Below are positions 1-5,931 of a stretch of 8,166 nucleotides of DNA, piece by piece (within the stretch, counting starts at the first letter, position 1; each line of letters begins with the position of its first letter). The stretch spans positions 1 through 8,166 of the forward strand of contig JAFAMS010000030.1 in assembly GCA_019233165.1 (NCBI GenBank), read 5' to 3'. The stretch comes from Vulcanimicrobiota bacterium. GTDB lineage: Bacteria > Vulcanimicrobiota > Vulcanimicrobiia > Vulcanimicrobiales > Vulcanimicrobiaceae. A model generated the notes under the pieces. The model ran no database searches. It had not been told where the DNA came from and worked only from the letters and a program-made list of their open reading frames with translations. The position numbers and the translations under genes were made by a program.

Positions 1-424
1 GCCGTCGCTCGACGCAGGCGCGCGCAGCCATTACACGCGTTTCCGCCGCAGCCTGACGCGGATCGCCGGAAAGTCCGAGTGGGCGTTGCACGTCTATCGC
101 GGCCCGCACCGGATCCCGGCCGGGCGCCCCTATCTGCTGCGAACAACGTTGGCGCGACCGCCCGAGCAGACGCCGCCGAAAGTAGCGCGGCCGCTCGGCG
201 ATCACGTCGTTCAGGTCTGGAAGAGCTGCTCCGCACTCGCGACCGCCGCGCGCCGGATCGAGGCGCTTAGCGATCCGCAGCAGTTGTTTTGCGCGACGTT
301 CCTCGTCCCGCACGGACGCACCGACGCGTTGCGCGAGGCGCTCGAACGGCTCCATCCGGTCGCAAAAACCCTCGGCCTGACGTATTACCTCGAAGGGCCG
401 CGACCGGCGTTCAATTTCGTCTAA
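1..424 (+). CDS. GvpL/GvpF-family gas vesicle protein, C-terminal part (5' end outside window)
   Basis: The frame is open from base 2 to the TAA at 422-424, giving about 140 residues with no stop before the window edge, so the gene begins upstream; the TTG at 86 is probably internal. Three stretches resemble the GvpL/GvpF family: SEWALHVYRG, like the family's 'EWGVKVY' strand; IPAGRPYLLR, like its 'sGraYLlrR' segment; and the end LEGPRPAFNFV, like the family's closing 'TGPWPPYSFV'. FLVPHGRTDALREALERL also fits the 'yLV.r.r...fr.ave.l' region just before that end. In characterised clusters these proteins are minor, accessory components in gas-vesicle assembly. No other gvp gene is visible, so whether a complete cluster lies upstream cannot be judged. 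The family call rests on motif resemblance read by eye. Confidence 0.68.
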   Translation, partial: PSLDAGARSHYTRFRRSLTRIAGKSEWALHVYRGPHRIPAGRPYLLRTTLARPPEQTPPKVARPLGDHVVQVWKSCSALATAARRIEALSDPQQLFCATFLVPHGRTDALREALERLHPVAKTLGLTYYLEGPRPAFNFV

Positions 425-425
425 G

Positions 426-1514
426 ATGCCGGCGCCCCTGATCGCCGTTTTGCCCGGCGACGGGATCGGTCCCGAAGTCGTGCGCGCGGCCGTCGACGTC
501 TTGCGGACGGTCCGTCCGGATTGCGAGTACGTCCCCTGCGAAGTCGGCGCCGGACCGCTGCTCGCGAGCGGGAAGGCGCTCCCCGAGGAGACACGCGCGA
601 TCTGCGAGCGCGCCTCCGCGATTCTCTTCGGCGCGGTCGGAGGTCTGCAGTTCGACGGCAAGCCGCTTGAAGAGCGCCCCGAATGGGCGCTGCTCAGCAT
701 GCGGCGGGAATTCGAGCTCTATGCGAACGTGCGGCCGGTCCAGGTCTTCCCGGGCCTCGAGCATGCCTCGAGTCTTAAGCCCGATCTGGTTGCGGGTCTC
801 GATCTCATCGTGCTGCGCGAGCTGACCGGCGGCGTGTACTACGGCCAGCACCGCTACGAGCGCGCGCCCAAGCGCCACGCGTTCGACGAGCTCAAGTACG
901 ACGAGGACGAAGTCCGGCGGATCGCACGCTTCGGTTTCGAGCTCGCCGCGAATCGTCGCAAGAAGTTGACCTCCGTCGACAAGCTCAACGTGATAGCGAC
1001 GTCGAGATTGTGGCGCGAGATCGTCGACGAAGTCGCCGGGGAGTTCCCCGATGTGAGCGTCGAGCACATCCTTGTCGATGCGGCGGCGATGCATCTCGTT
1101 CGCGAGCCCAAGCGTTTTGACGTCATCGTCACGGAGAATATGTTCGGGGACATTCTCTCCGACGAAGCCGCGATGCTGACCGGTTCGCTTGGAAACCTAC
1201 CGAGTGCGAGCATCGGAACGAAGACCACGCCGCACGGGAAGTTCGGGCTCTACGAGCCGATCAGCGGCACCGCGCCGGATATCGCCGGAAAGGGAATCGC
1301 GAATCCGACCGCGGCGATCCTCTCCGCCGCACTCTTGTGCCGCTACTCGCTCTCCGATTCGGAGAGTGCGGCACGCATCGAGCGCGCCGTCGCGCACGCC
1401 TTCGAAGACGGAGTTCGGACGGCCGACATCGCCGGTACGGGGCGGCCGGTTTCGACCGCGGAATTCGCGGCTGCGGTACGCGCCTCGCTCGGCGAAGCTC
1501 CGATAGGAGTTTAG
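426..1514 (+). CDS. leuB: 3-isopropylmalate dehydrogenase
   Basis: This 362-residue protein has the usual length for LeuB, which oxidises and decarboxylates 3-isopropylmalate with NAD+ in leucine synthesis in the cytosol. Visible landmarks are GDGIGPE at residues 11-17, LYANVRPV at 98-105, RELTGGVYYG at 131-140, SVDKLNVI at 183-190, ENMFGDILSDEAAMLTGSLG at 237-256, and the GTAPDIAGKGIANP block near 280. K186, D218, D242 and D246 line up with the catalytic and metal-binding K185, D217, D241 and D245 of the Thermus enzyme. Two small departures are seen: DKLNV where DKANV is common, and VDAAAM where VDNAAM is common. RELTGGVYYG argues for LeuB over isocitrate or tartrate dehydrogenases. The ATG lies one base after the preceding stop with no clear Shine-Dalgarno sequence, suggesting coupling. 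The TAG overlaps the stop of the convergent sigma gene. Confidence 0.95.
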   Translation: MPAPLIAVLPGDGIGPEVVRAAVDVLRTVRPDCEYVPCEVGAGPLLASGKALPEETRAICERASAILFGAVGGLQFDGKPLEERPEWALLSMRREFELYANVRPVQVFPGLEHASSLKPDLVAGLDLIVLRELTGGVYYGQHRYERAPKRHAFDELKYDEDEVRRIARFGFELAANRRKKLTSVDKLNVIATSRLWREIVDEVAGEFPDVSVEHILVDAAAMHLVREPKRFDVIVTENMFGDILSDEAAMLTGSLGNLPSASIGTKTTPHGKFGLYEPISGTAPDIAGKGIANPTAAILSAALLCRYSLSDSESAARIERAVAHAFEDGVRTADIAGTGRPVSTAEFAAAVRASLGEAPIGV

Positions 1515-2776
1515 CGCGCCGAGGGCCCGAGCGCTTCGAGCTTTCGCTGCAAGTACGTCCGCTCGCCCGAGTTCTGCGTCATCGTCAGCGCCAGACCGTA
1601 TGCGCTCCGAGCCTCTTCGACCCGGCCGAGCCGCTCGAGCATGTCGGCGCGCGCGACGAACGCCGGATGGTAGTCGATCAGCATGCTATCGTCGAGCGCA
1701 TCGAGCTCTCGTAATCCGACGCCGGGGCCGTGCGCGAAGCCGAGTGCAACCGCCCGATTGAGATCGACGATCGGCGACGGGGCCGCCGCGGCGAGTCGCG
1801 TGTAGAGCTCTGCAATCCGTTTCCAATTGACCGATTCCGGCGTTGAGGCGAGTGCATGCTCTCCCGCGATCGCGGCCTGCAATTGATACGGCCCTTCCGC
1901 TCGATGCCTCGCGGCCCGCGTCATCAACGCCGAGGCCTCCTCGATCGCCTCTCGATCCCAAAGGCTCCGATCTTGGTCCGCCAGGACGATGAGATTTCCC
2001 GTGCCGTCCGTGCGCGCGTAACGCCTCGAGTGATGGAACAGCATCAACGCGAGGAGCCCCATCACTTCGGGTTCTTGCGGCATGAGCTGCATCAAGACTC
2101 GCGCCAAGCGGATCGCTTCGTCGCAGAGATCGAATCGGACGAGCCGGTCCCCGGCCGACGCAAGGTAACCTTCGTTGAAGATCAGATAGAGGACGCAAGC
2201 GACGTCGGCCAACCGCTCGGGAAGGCGCTCCGGCGGAGGGATATCGAGTGGGATCGCTGCCTCGCGGATCTTTCGTTTGACTCGTACCAGCCGCTGCGAA
2301 AGGGTCGCGTGTGGAACGAGAAAGGCATCGGCGATCTCTTCGGTCGTGAGCCCTCCGAGCGTTCGAAGCGTAAGAGCGATACGCGCCTCGAGCGCGAGCG
2401 CCGGATGGCAACACGCGAAGATCAAACCGAGCCGATCGTCCGGTACACCAGCCATAGCCTCCCTCTCCGAGGCGAACGGATCTTCAGAAGGCGCCGCGAT
2501 CTCCAGCGCCGCCAGACGCTCGAGTTTCTCGCGGCCCCGACGTTCGCGGCGCAAGCGATCGATCGCGCGATTCTTCGCGGTCGTGAGGATCCACGCCGAC
2601 GCGTTGCGCGGGAATCCTTCGCGCGGCCAGCGTTCGAGCGCGACGAGATAGGCGTCTTGAAGCGCGTCTTCGGCCGCGTCGATGTCTCCGAGTACCTTCG
2701 CGAGCGTCGCGAGCGCCCGCCCGGCATCTTCGCGGAACGAGCGCTCGATCCGTGACGCCTCGTTACATCTCGTCAA
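1511..2776 (-). CDS. ECF42-type RNA polymerase sigma factor with long C-terminal extension
   Basis: This 421-residue cytosolic protein has an ECF sigma core followed by about 240 extra residues. Region 2 spans roughly residues 14-80 (AEDALQDAYLVALERWP, then ASAWILTTAKNRAIDRLRR); region 4 spans about 113-172 (LIFACCHPAL, LTTEEIADAF, ATLSQRLVRVKRKI). The extension begins near residue 185 and carries YLIFNEGY at 197-204, DLCDEAIRLARVL, LLALMLFHHSRR and DLNRAVALG, which are hallmarks of the ECF42 group (DUF6596 plus TPR-like helices). That group has no dedicated anti-sigma factor, is linked to DGPF proteins, and is reported to need the extension for activity. A TTG at 2776 is the proposed start: it overlaps the DGPF gene's end by 14 bases, no Shine-Dalgarno precedes it, and region 2 would begin a normal distance in, so translation is probably coupled. 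The signal sensed is unknown. Confidence 0.9.
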   Translation of the reverse strand: MTRCNEASRIERSFREDAGRALATLAKVLGDIDAAEDALQDAYLVALERWPREGFPRNASAWILTTAKNRAIDRLRRERRGREKLERLAALEIAAPSEDPFASEREAMAGVPDDRLGLIFACCHPALALEARIALTLRTLGGLTTEEIADAFLVPHATLSQRLVRVKRKIREAAIPLDIPPPERLPERLADVACVLYLIFNEGYLASAGDRLVRFDLCDEAIRLARVLMQLMPQEPEVMGLLALMLFHHSRRYARTDGTGNLIVLADQDRSLWDREAIEEASALMTRAARHRAEGPYQLQAAIAGEHALASTPESVNWKRIAELYTRLAAAAPSPIVDLNRAVALGFAHGPGVGLRELDALDDSMLIDYHPAFVARADMLERLGRVEEARSAYGLALTMTQNSGERTYLQRKLEALGPSAR

Positions 2777-3098
2777 TCGGGCGAACTTCGATCGATCCGT
2801 ATTTCGCGGCCGGGCACATTGCTGCGGCCTCGATCGCTTGATCGAGCGATTCGGCCTCGATCAAGTAATAGCCGCCGAGCCACTCCTTTTTCTCGGCAAA
2901 CGGCCCGTCGGTAACGGTTCGCTTTCCGCTGTGAGCGCGGACCGTCGTGGCGCTCGACGGCTCGGCGAGCGGCGCCGCGGCCACGTACGCCTTGCGGCGC
3001 TGAAGCTCTTCGGTGTAAGCGATCCAGGCGGGCATCGCCGCCGCCCGCGCCTCGGGAGCTGGGCGGTCGGCGGTATAGATCAAGAGCATATACTTCAT
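2763..3098 (-). CDS. DGPF-domain (YCII-related) protein
   Basis: This is a small 111-residue protein of the YCII-related superfamily. It opens with MKYMLLIYT and carries TVTDGPFAEKKEWLGGYYLI around residues 61-80, with the name-giving DGPF at 64-67, then ESLDQAIEAAAMCP and the closing strand GSIEVRPI. DGPF proteins are typically encoded beside ECF42 sigma factors, exactly as here, and are regulated by them; their biochemical role is not established. The start at 3098 is chosen because GGAGGA lies five bases upstream and the protein then begins at the conserved first strand; a longer reading from 3128 would add ten residues lacking family resemblance. The stop codon lies inside the next gene, consistent with a two-gene operon. 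It is presumably cytosolic, with no signal peptide or membrane segment. Confidence 0.9.
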   Translation of the reverse strand: MKYMLLIYTADRPAPEARAAAMPAWIAYTEELQRRKAYVAAAPLAEPSSATTVRAHSGKRTVTDGPFAEKKEWLGGYYLIEAESLDQAIEAAAMCPAAKYGSIEVRPIDEM

Positions 3099-3103
3099 CG
3101 AGT

Positions 3104-3109
3104 TCCTCC
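3104..3109 (-). promoter_or_regulatory. Strong ribosome binding site deciding the DGPF gene start
   Basis: On the minus strand GGAGGA ends five bases before the ATG at 3098. It is the clearest Shine-Dalgarno sequence in the window and fixes this start over the upstream alternative at 3128. Confidence 0.85.
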
Positions 3110-3138
3110 GGCAGGATGCAACGCACATCCGTCTCTTC

Positions 3139-3165
3139 GACGAACGCCGGGTGAGGAAGTCGACA
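3139..3165 (-). promoter_or_regulatory. Candidate ECF42-dependent promoter for the DGPF-sigma operon
   Basis: Reading the minus strand, TGTCGA (complement of 3160-3165) is followed after exactly 17 bases by CGTC (complement of 3139-3142). From memory, the published ECF42 target promoter has TGTCGA at -35 and CG(A/T)C at -10; both elements match fully and the spacing is normal for ECF promoters. A transcript would start near 3131-3133 and leave a leader of roughly 35 bases before the ATG at 3098. The position directly upstream of the DGPF-sigma pair argues for positive autoregulation. The elements are seen directly; the function is inference. Confidence 0.65.
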
Positions 3166-3171
3166 TTAGAT

Positions 3172-3211
3172 GGGCGGCCGCGCGCCCCTAGGTCGGTCTA
3201 GCGCCAGACCG
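3172..3211 (-). terminator. Two small GC hairpins at the end of the ferritin-like gene, possible terminator
   Basis: One inverted repeat pairs CGGTCT (3194-3199) with AGACCG (3206-3211) across a six-base loop that includes the stop codon. A second pairs GGGCG (3172-3176) with CGCCC (3183-3187). They lie where the minus-strand transcript of the ferritin-like gene would end. Neither is followed by a run of T on the transcript strand, so a classical intrinsic terminator is doubtful. Confidence 0.25.
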
Positions 3212-3791
3212 CCTCGACGGTCTGCGTCGCCGTCTCGACGACGCCTGGTTCGACCGACTCGCCGTCGAGCCGCAGTTCCTCGACGACGACCCGCGGGATG
3301 ATCCGACCGAGCCGCACGAGGATCGATGCGTAGTCGCTGAAGAGCAATTTCCCAAGCTCGGCAATCGCGGAATTCCCGAGTGCCAAACCGCTGGTGTGCA
3401 GCATCGAGTAGCTGACTGCGGCGAGGCTGAGTGCGGTGTAATCGTCGCGCAGGTCTTTAGACACCTTCGTCTTGCGGATGCTGTCGATTGCGGCGGCGCC
3501 GGCGCCCAGGATCTGCGACCACGCGCTCTTGACCGGAGACGCGGCATGGCCGCCCATTGCGCTCAAGCTCGACTCGAGCTCGGCGGCGTGACGCTCGCAC
3601 AGCGCGAACATCTCGTCGACGATCGTCTTCGCTTCGCCGATCCGTTGCACGTCGGAATCGTTGCTCTGACGAGCCAACGGCTCGCGGATATGGCGCTCCA
3701 GCGCGAGCATGTCGCTTACGTAGGTGCGCAGGCTTCGATCGTTCTCCTCGGTGTCGCGCGTCGTCGGGACGGTGCGTTCTCTCTCATCCAT
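3198..3791 (-). CDS. Helical ferritin-like / DUF892-like protein
   Basis: This is a 197-residue, mostly helical protein with no signal peptide. Residues 18-80 read like the first two helices of a ferritin-like four-helix bundle: LRTYVSDMLALERHI (E32), then IVDEMFALCERHAAELESSL (E60, E66, H68, E71), reminiscent of the acidic/His spacing in YciE/DUF892 proteins. A second helical pair follows in about residues 112-170, including DDYTALSLAAVSYSMLHTSG and ELGKLLFSDYASILVRLGRI, with V/E-rich remainder. The full di-iron ligand set is not obvious, so metal binding is uncertain; a stress-related role would be inference from the family. The start is the ATG at 3791; no Shine-Dalgarno is evident. It is transcribed divergently from the flagellar genes, 62 bases apart. 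The coding call is firmer than the family call. Confidence 0.75.
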   Translation of the reverse strand: MDERERTVPTTRDTEENDRSLRTYVSDMLALERHIREPLARQSNDSDVQRIGEAKTIVDEMFALCERHAAELESSLSAMGGHAASPVKSAWSQILGAGAAAIDSIRKTKVSKDLRDDYTALSLAAVSYSMLHTSGLALGNSAIAELGKLLFSDYASILVRLGRIIPRVVVEELRLDGESVEPGVVETATQTVEAVWR

Positions 3792-3803
3792 AGCGAACGC
3801 ACG

Positions 3804-3832
3804 TTTACCCGCGCGCAACGCCGGCGTAACAT
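3804..3832 (+). promoter_or_regulatory. Possible sigma70-type promoter for the flagellar rod operon
   Basis: TTTACC at 3804-3809 and TAACAT at 3827-3832 are separated by 17 bases and each agrees at four of six positions with the TTGACA and TATAAT consensus. Transcription would begin around 3839, about 15 bases before the flgF ATG. The site sits in the 62-base gap between divergent genes, where a promoter is expected, but the match is weak. No FliA-type TAAA/GCCGATAA promoter is seen. Confidence 0.3.
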
Positions 3833-3853
3833 GCTCCCGCGATACTAGCCGGC

Positions 3854-4408
3854 ATGGATGGGATCGCTTGGACGGCCAGCGCGATGCGAGCCGCTCGCCG
3901 TCGGCTCGAGATCGCCGCGCAGAACCTCGCGAACGCCTCGACGGACGGGTTTCAGCGAGCCGTCGTCCGCGTGGCGATGACCGCAAAAGGTCTCGTCGCC
4001 GGCAGCGTCGTCGCGCGCGAGCAGGGAGCGCTGCGCGAGACCGGGCGCCGGCTCGATCTCGCGATCGTCGGCGAGGGGCAATTCGTCCTCGAGGATCGGA
4101 CGACGCGCAACGGCGCCTTCGTACGCGACGCGGCGGGTTTCCTCGCAGATGGCCGGGGCAGCCGCGTCCGCGGCGAGCACGGCTGGGTGCGTGTCGCCGC
4201 AGACGGCGGAACGTTGCTCGACCGGATCCCGCTCCCTGCCGGCTCGCAGCTCCGTACCGGCGCGCTCGAGAGCCCGAATGTGAACGCGCCCGCCGAGATG
4301 GTCGAGATCCTGGACGCCGAGCGCGCGTTCGAGACGGCGCAAAAAGCGCTCGGCGCGATCGACGAAACGCGCGCAAAAGACGCGAACGAGATCGGGCGTC
4401 TGCGATGA
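3854..4408 (+). CDS. flgF: Short FlgF/FlgG-family flagellar basal-body rod protein (FlgF-like)
   Basis: This 184-residue protein has the architecture of an axial rod protein. The N-terminal D0 helix and family signature are at residues 5-34 (AAQNLANASTDGFQ, matching 'NLANvnTtGFK'). The central 'qG.l..TG..lDlAI.G.GfF.v' block is at 56-78 (GALRETGRRLDLAIVGEGQF). The closing helix is at 139-170 (ESPNVNAPAEMVEILDAERA), matching 'SNVn...EMv.mi...Ra'. Family FlgF is usually around 240-250 residues; here the middle domain between about 95 and 135 is much reduced. It would be secreted by the flagellar export apparatus and form the proximal rod. I assign FlgF because the next gene is the better FlgG match; no Shine-Dalgarno precedes the ATG. 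Its end overlaps flgG as ATGA, indicating coupled translation. Confidence 0.8.
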   Translation: MDGIAWTASAMRAARRRLEIAAQNLANASTDGFQRAVVRVAMTAKGLVAGSVVAREQGALRETGRRLDLAIVGEGQFVLEDRTTRNGAFVRDAAGFLADGRGSRVRGEHGWVRVAADGGTLLDRIPLPAGSQLRTGALESPNVNAPAEMVEILDAERAFETAQKALGAIDETRAKDANEIGRLR

Positions 4409-5118
4409 ACCGTGCGCTCTTTGTCGCCGCCTCGGGGATGGCGGCGCAGCAGACCCAGCTCGACGTCGTCGCCGACAACTTGGCGAACGCAGACGTCGCC
4501 GGCTTCAAAGCCGCCGCCGCCGATTTCGTCGACGTTCGCGCTCCCGGCGCGGAGGGACTCGGCGTAGCGTGGGCCGGGACACACGCGGTCTTCGAGCAAG
4601 GAAAGCTCGAGAAAAGCGGCGGGCCGTGCGATCTCGCGATCGACGGCCCCGGTTTCTTCGAAGTGGCGCGCGGAAAAACGACGGCGTACACGCGCAACGG
4701 CGCGTTCCATCGCGCTGCCGACGGATCGCTGCAAACCGCCGACGGCTGGCGCGTCCGCGGCGTCCGGATCCCTGCGGATGCGAAGGGACTCGGCGTCGAT
4801 TCCGACGGCCGCGTTTGGTGCGAACGAACGGAGCCCGGCTCGAGGACCGAATGCGGCCGGATCGCGGTGACGGCATTTCCGGCTCCCGAGGCATTACGGC
4901 GCCTCGGCAACGCTCGCTTCGAGGCTACGGAGCGCGCGGGCCGACCGATGCACGTGCGGTCGCCGATCGCCTTCGGGATGCTGGAGCGCTCGAACGTCTC
5001 GATCGTCGCCGCGATGATGGAGATCCTTGCCGCGCAACGCGCGTACGAGGCGAATGCGAAGGGGGTGCAGGCCGCCGATGAGATGCAGCGGATCGCAAAC
5101 AACTTGCATCGCAGCTGA
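4405..5118 (+). CDS. flgG: Flagellar distal rod protein FlgG
   Basis: This 237-residue protein is slightly shorter than typical FlgG (about 260). The N-terminal D0 segment and signature lie at residues 8-35 (ASGMAAQQTQLDVVADNLAN, then AGFK). QGKLEKSGGPCDLAIDGPGF begins at 65 and corresponds to the 'qG.l..TgnplDlAIdG.GFF' block; AYTRNGAF at 94-101 is the usual 'YTRaGsF'. The C-terminal helix at 196-233 (SNVSIVAAMMEILAAQRAYE, AADEMQRIANNL) is close to the FlgG consensus. The product is exported by the flagellar type III apparatus and builds the distal rod. The ATG overlaps the FlgF-like gene's TGA by four bases. An upstream extension of the frame is only a shadow over that gene. NADVAGFK replaces the common NxxTTGFK, a modest oddity. 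Confidence 0.92.
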   Translation: MNRALFVAASGMAAQQTQLDVVADNLANADVAGFKAAAADFVDVRAPGAEGLGVAWAGTHAVFEQGKLEKSGGPCDLAIDGPGFFEVARGKTTAYTRNGAFHRAADGSLQTADGWRVRGVRIPADAKGLGVDSDGRVWCERTEPGSRTECGRIAVTAFPAPEALRRLGNARFEATERAGRPMHVRSPIAFGMLERSNVSIVAAMMEILAAQRAYEANAKGVQAADEMQRIANNLHRS

Positions 5119-5266
5119 TCCGCCGGCACGCACGCCGACGACGGCTTCGTTCGCGAGCGCTCTCCTCTTCGCCGAGATTCTCAAACCGCTCGCCGCACCA
5201 CTCGGTCCCCTCGGAGAGCTCGTACTGGAGACGGTCGTACAAGGCGCGTTCGTCCGGCGGCGGTGA
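5078..5266 (+). CDS. Unrecognised 62-aa small protein between flgG and the sigma gene (possible FlgJ-like rod-binding fragment)
   Basis: The frame runs from an ATG at 5078, inside the end of flgG, to a TGA at 5264-5266 that overlaps the GTG start of the sigma gene. Residues 1-24 are polar and Cys/Thr/Pro-rich; residues 25-58 form an amphipathic, Leu/Ala-rich stretch (FASALLFAEILKPLAAPLGP then LGELVLETVVQGAF) ending in three arginines. I cannot name the family. The spacing of hydrophobic residues and the position after flgG loosely recall the N-terminal rod-binding helices of FlgJ, which often sits here in flagellar operons, but this is far shorter than FlgJ. The start is uncertain: no ATG, GTG or TTG follows the flgG stop in frame. 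The four-base stop/start overlap with the next gene supports real translation. Confidence 0.5.
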   Translation: MRCSGSQTTCIAADPPARTPTTASFASALLFAEILKPLAAPLGPLGELVLETVVQGAFVRRR

Positions 5267-5931
5267 GTCCGGCCGATCGCGAGGCTGCCGCCGCACGGAT
5301 GTTCCCGGTCGTGCAGTCGATCGCCAAGCGCGTCGCACGGATTTGCCGCCTGCGGGAGACCGACGACCTCGTCGGCGACGGCGCGCTCGGCCTCATTCGA
5401 GCGATCGACGCATTCGATCCGGGTCGCGGCGTCACGTTCGATCGCTACGCCAGGCACGTCATCCTCGGTTCGATCTTGAACGGGCTGCGCAAGAACGATC
5501 CGGTCTCGGAACGCGCTCGGCGCCGCGTCCGCGAAGGCGAGCGGCTGCGCGCCGTGCTCGAGTCGCGCGGTGAGACCGCGGACGAGGAACGGCTCGAGAC
5601 GGCGCTCCCGGGGCTGCGCGCGGCGAAAGGAAAGGTCGAGCTAGGGATCCCACTCTCGCTCGACGCTCCGCTTCCGCTGGGTCACCAGTTGCGGATCGAT
5701 TGGGGTTCGGACCCTGCGTCGATCTGCGAGCATCGCGTGCGCCGGGCCGCCGCCCGCGACGCGCTGAGGGTGCTCTCCGACCGACAGCGGACGATCGTCG
5801 TCGAACACTACTTCCGCGACGTTTCGTTGCGAACGATCTCGACGCGGATGGCCGTCACGCCGCAGCGCGTATCGCAGTTGCATTGCGCCGCGCTCGAACG
5901 CATGCGCAGCACGCTCGGTGAGGCCCCGTGA
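5263..5931 (+). CDS. fliA: FliA/WhiG-type flagellar sigma factor
   Basis: This 222-residue sigma-70 family protein lacks region 1.1. Region 2 contains DDLVGDGALGLIRAIDAFDP at residues 34-53 and VTFDRYARHVILGSILNGLR after it, close to the FliA/WhiG/SigD pattern 'DL...G..GLi.Ai..fD...g..F..yA..rI.GailD.lR'. A linker including IPLSLDAPLP corresponds to the FliA 'SLD' region. Region 4 at about 171-217 (LSDRQRTIVVEHYFRDVSLR, MAVTPQRVSQLHCAALERMR) has a helix-turn-helix. Position 73 is Asn where the family often has Asp. The start is GTG at 5263, overlapping the preceding TGA as GTGA. Linkage to flgF and flgG supports a role in late flagellar gene transcription. It is slightly shorter than E. coli FliA (239), with a degenerate region 3. 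Confidence 0.85.
   Translation: MSPADREAAAARMFPVVQSIAKRVARICRLRETDDLVGDGALGLIRAIDAFDPGRGVTFDRYARHVILGSILNGLRKNDPVSERARRRVREGERLRAVLESRGETADEERLETALPGLRAAKGKVELGIPLSLDAPLPLGHQLRIDWGSDPASICEHRVRRAAARDALRVLSDRQRTIVVEHYFRDVSLRTISTRMAVTPQRVSQLHCAALERMRSTLGEAP

Noticed and set aside
1856..2755. A 299-residue plus-strand frame antisense to the ECF42 gene
   Set aside because: The opposite strand encodes a clear sigma factor with all motifs; this frame is Arg-rich shadow.
3837..3850. GATACT at 3841-3846 as a -10 box for flgF
   Set aside because: It resembles TATACT, but no -35-like element lies about 17 bases upstream, and the transcript would begin almost at the ATG.
3198..5129. A 643-residue minus-strand open frame spanning the ferritin-like gene and the flagellar genes
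   Set aside because: Only the part below 3791 looks like protein; the rest is Arg/Ser-rich shadow antisense to clear flgF and flgG genes.
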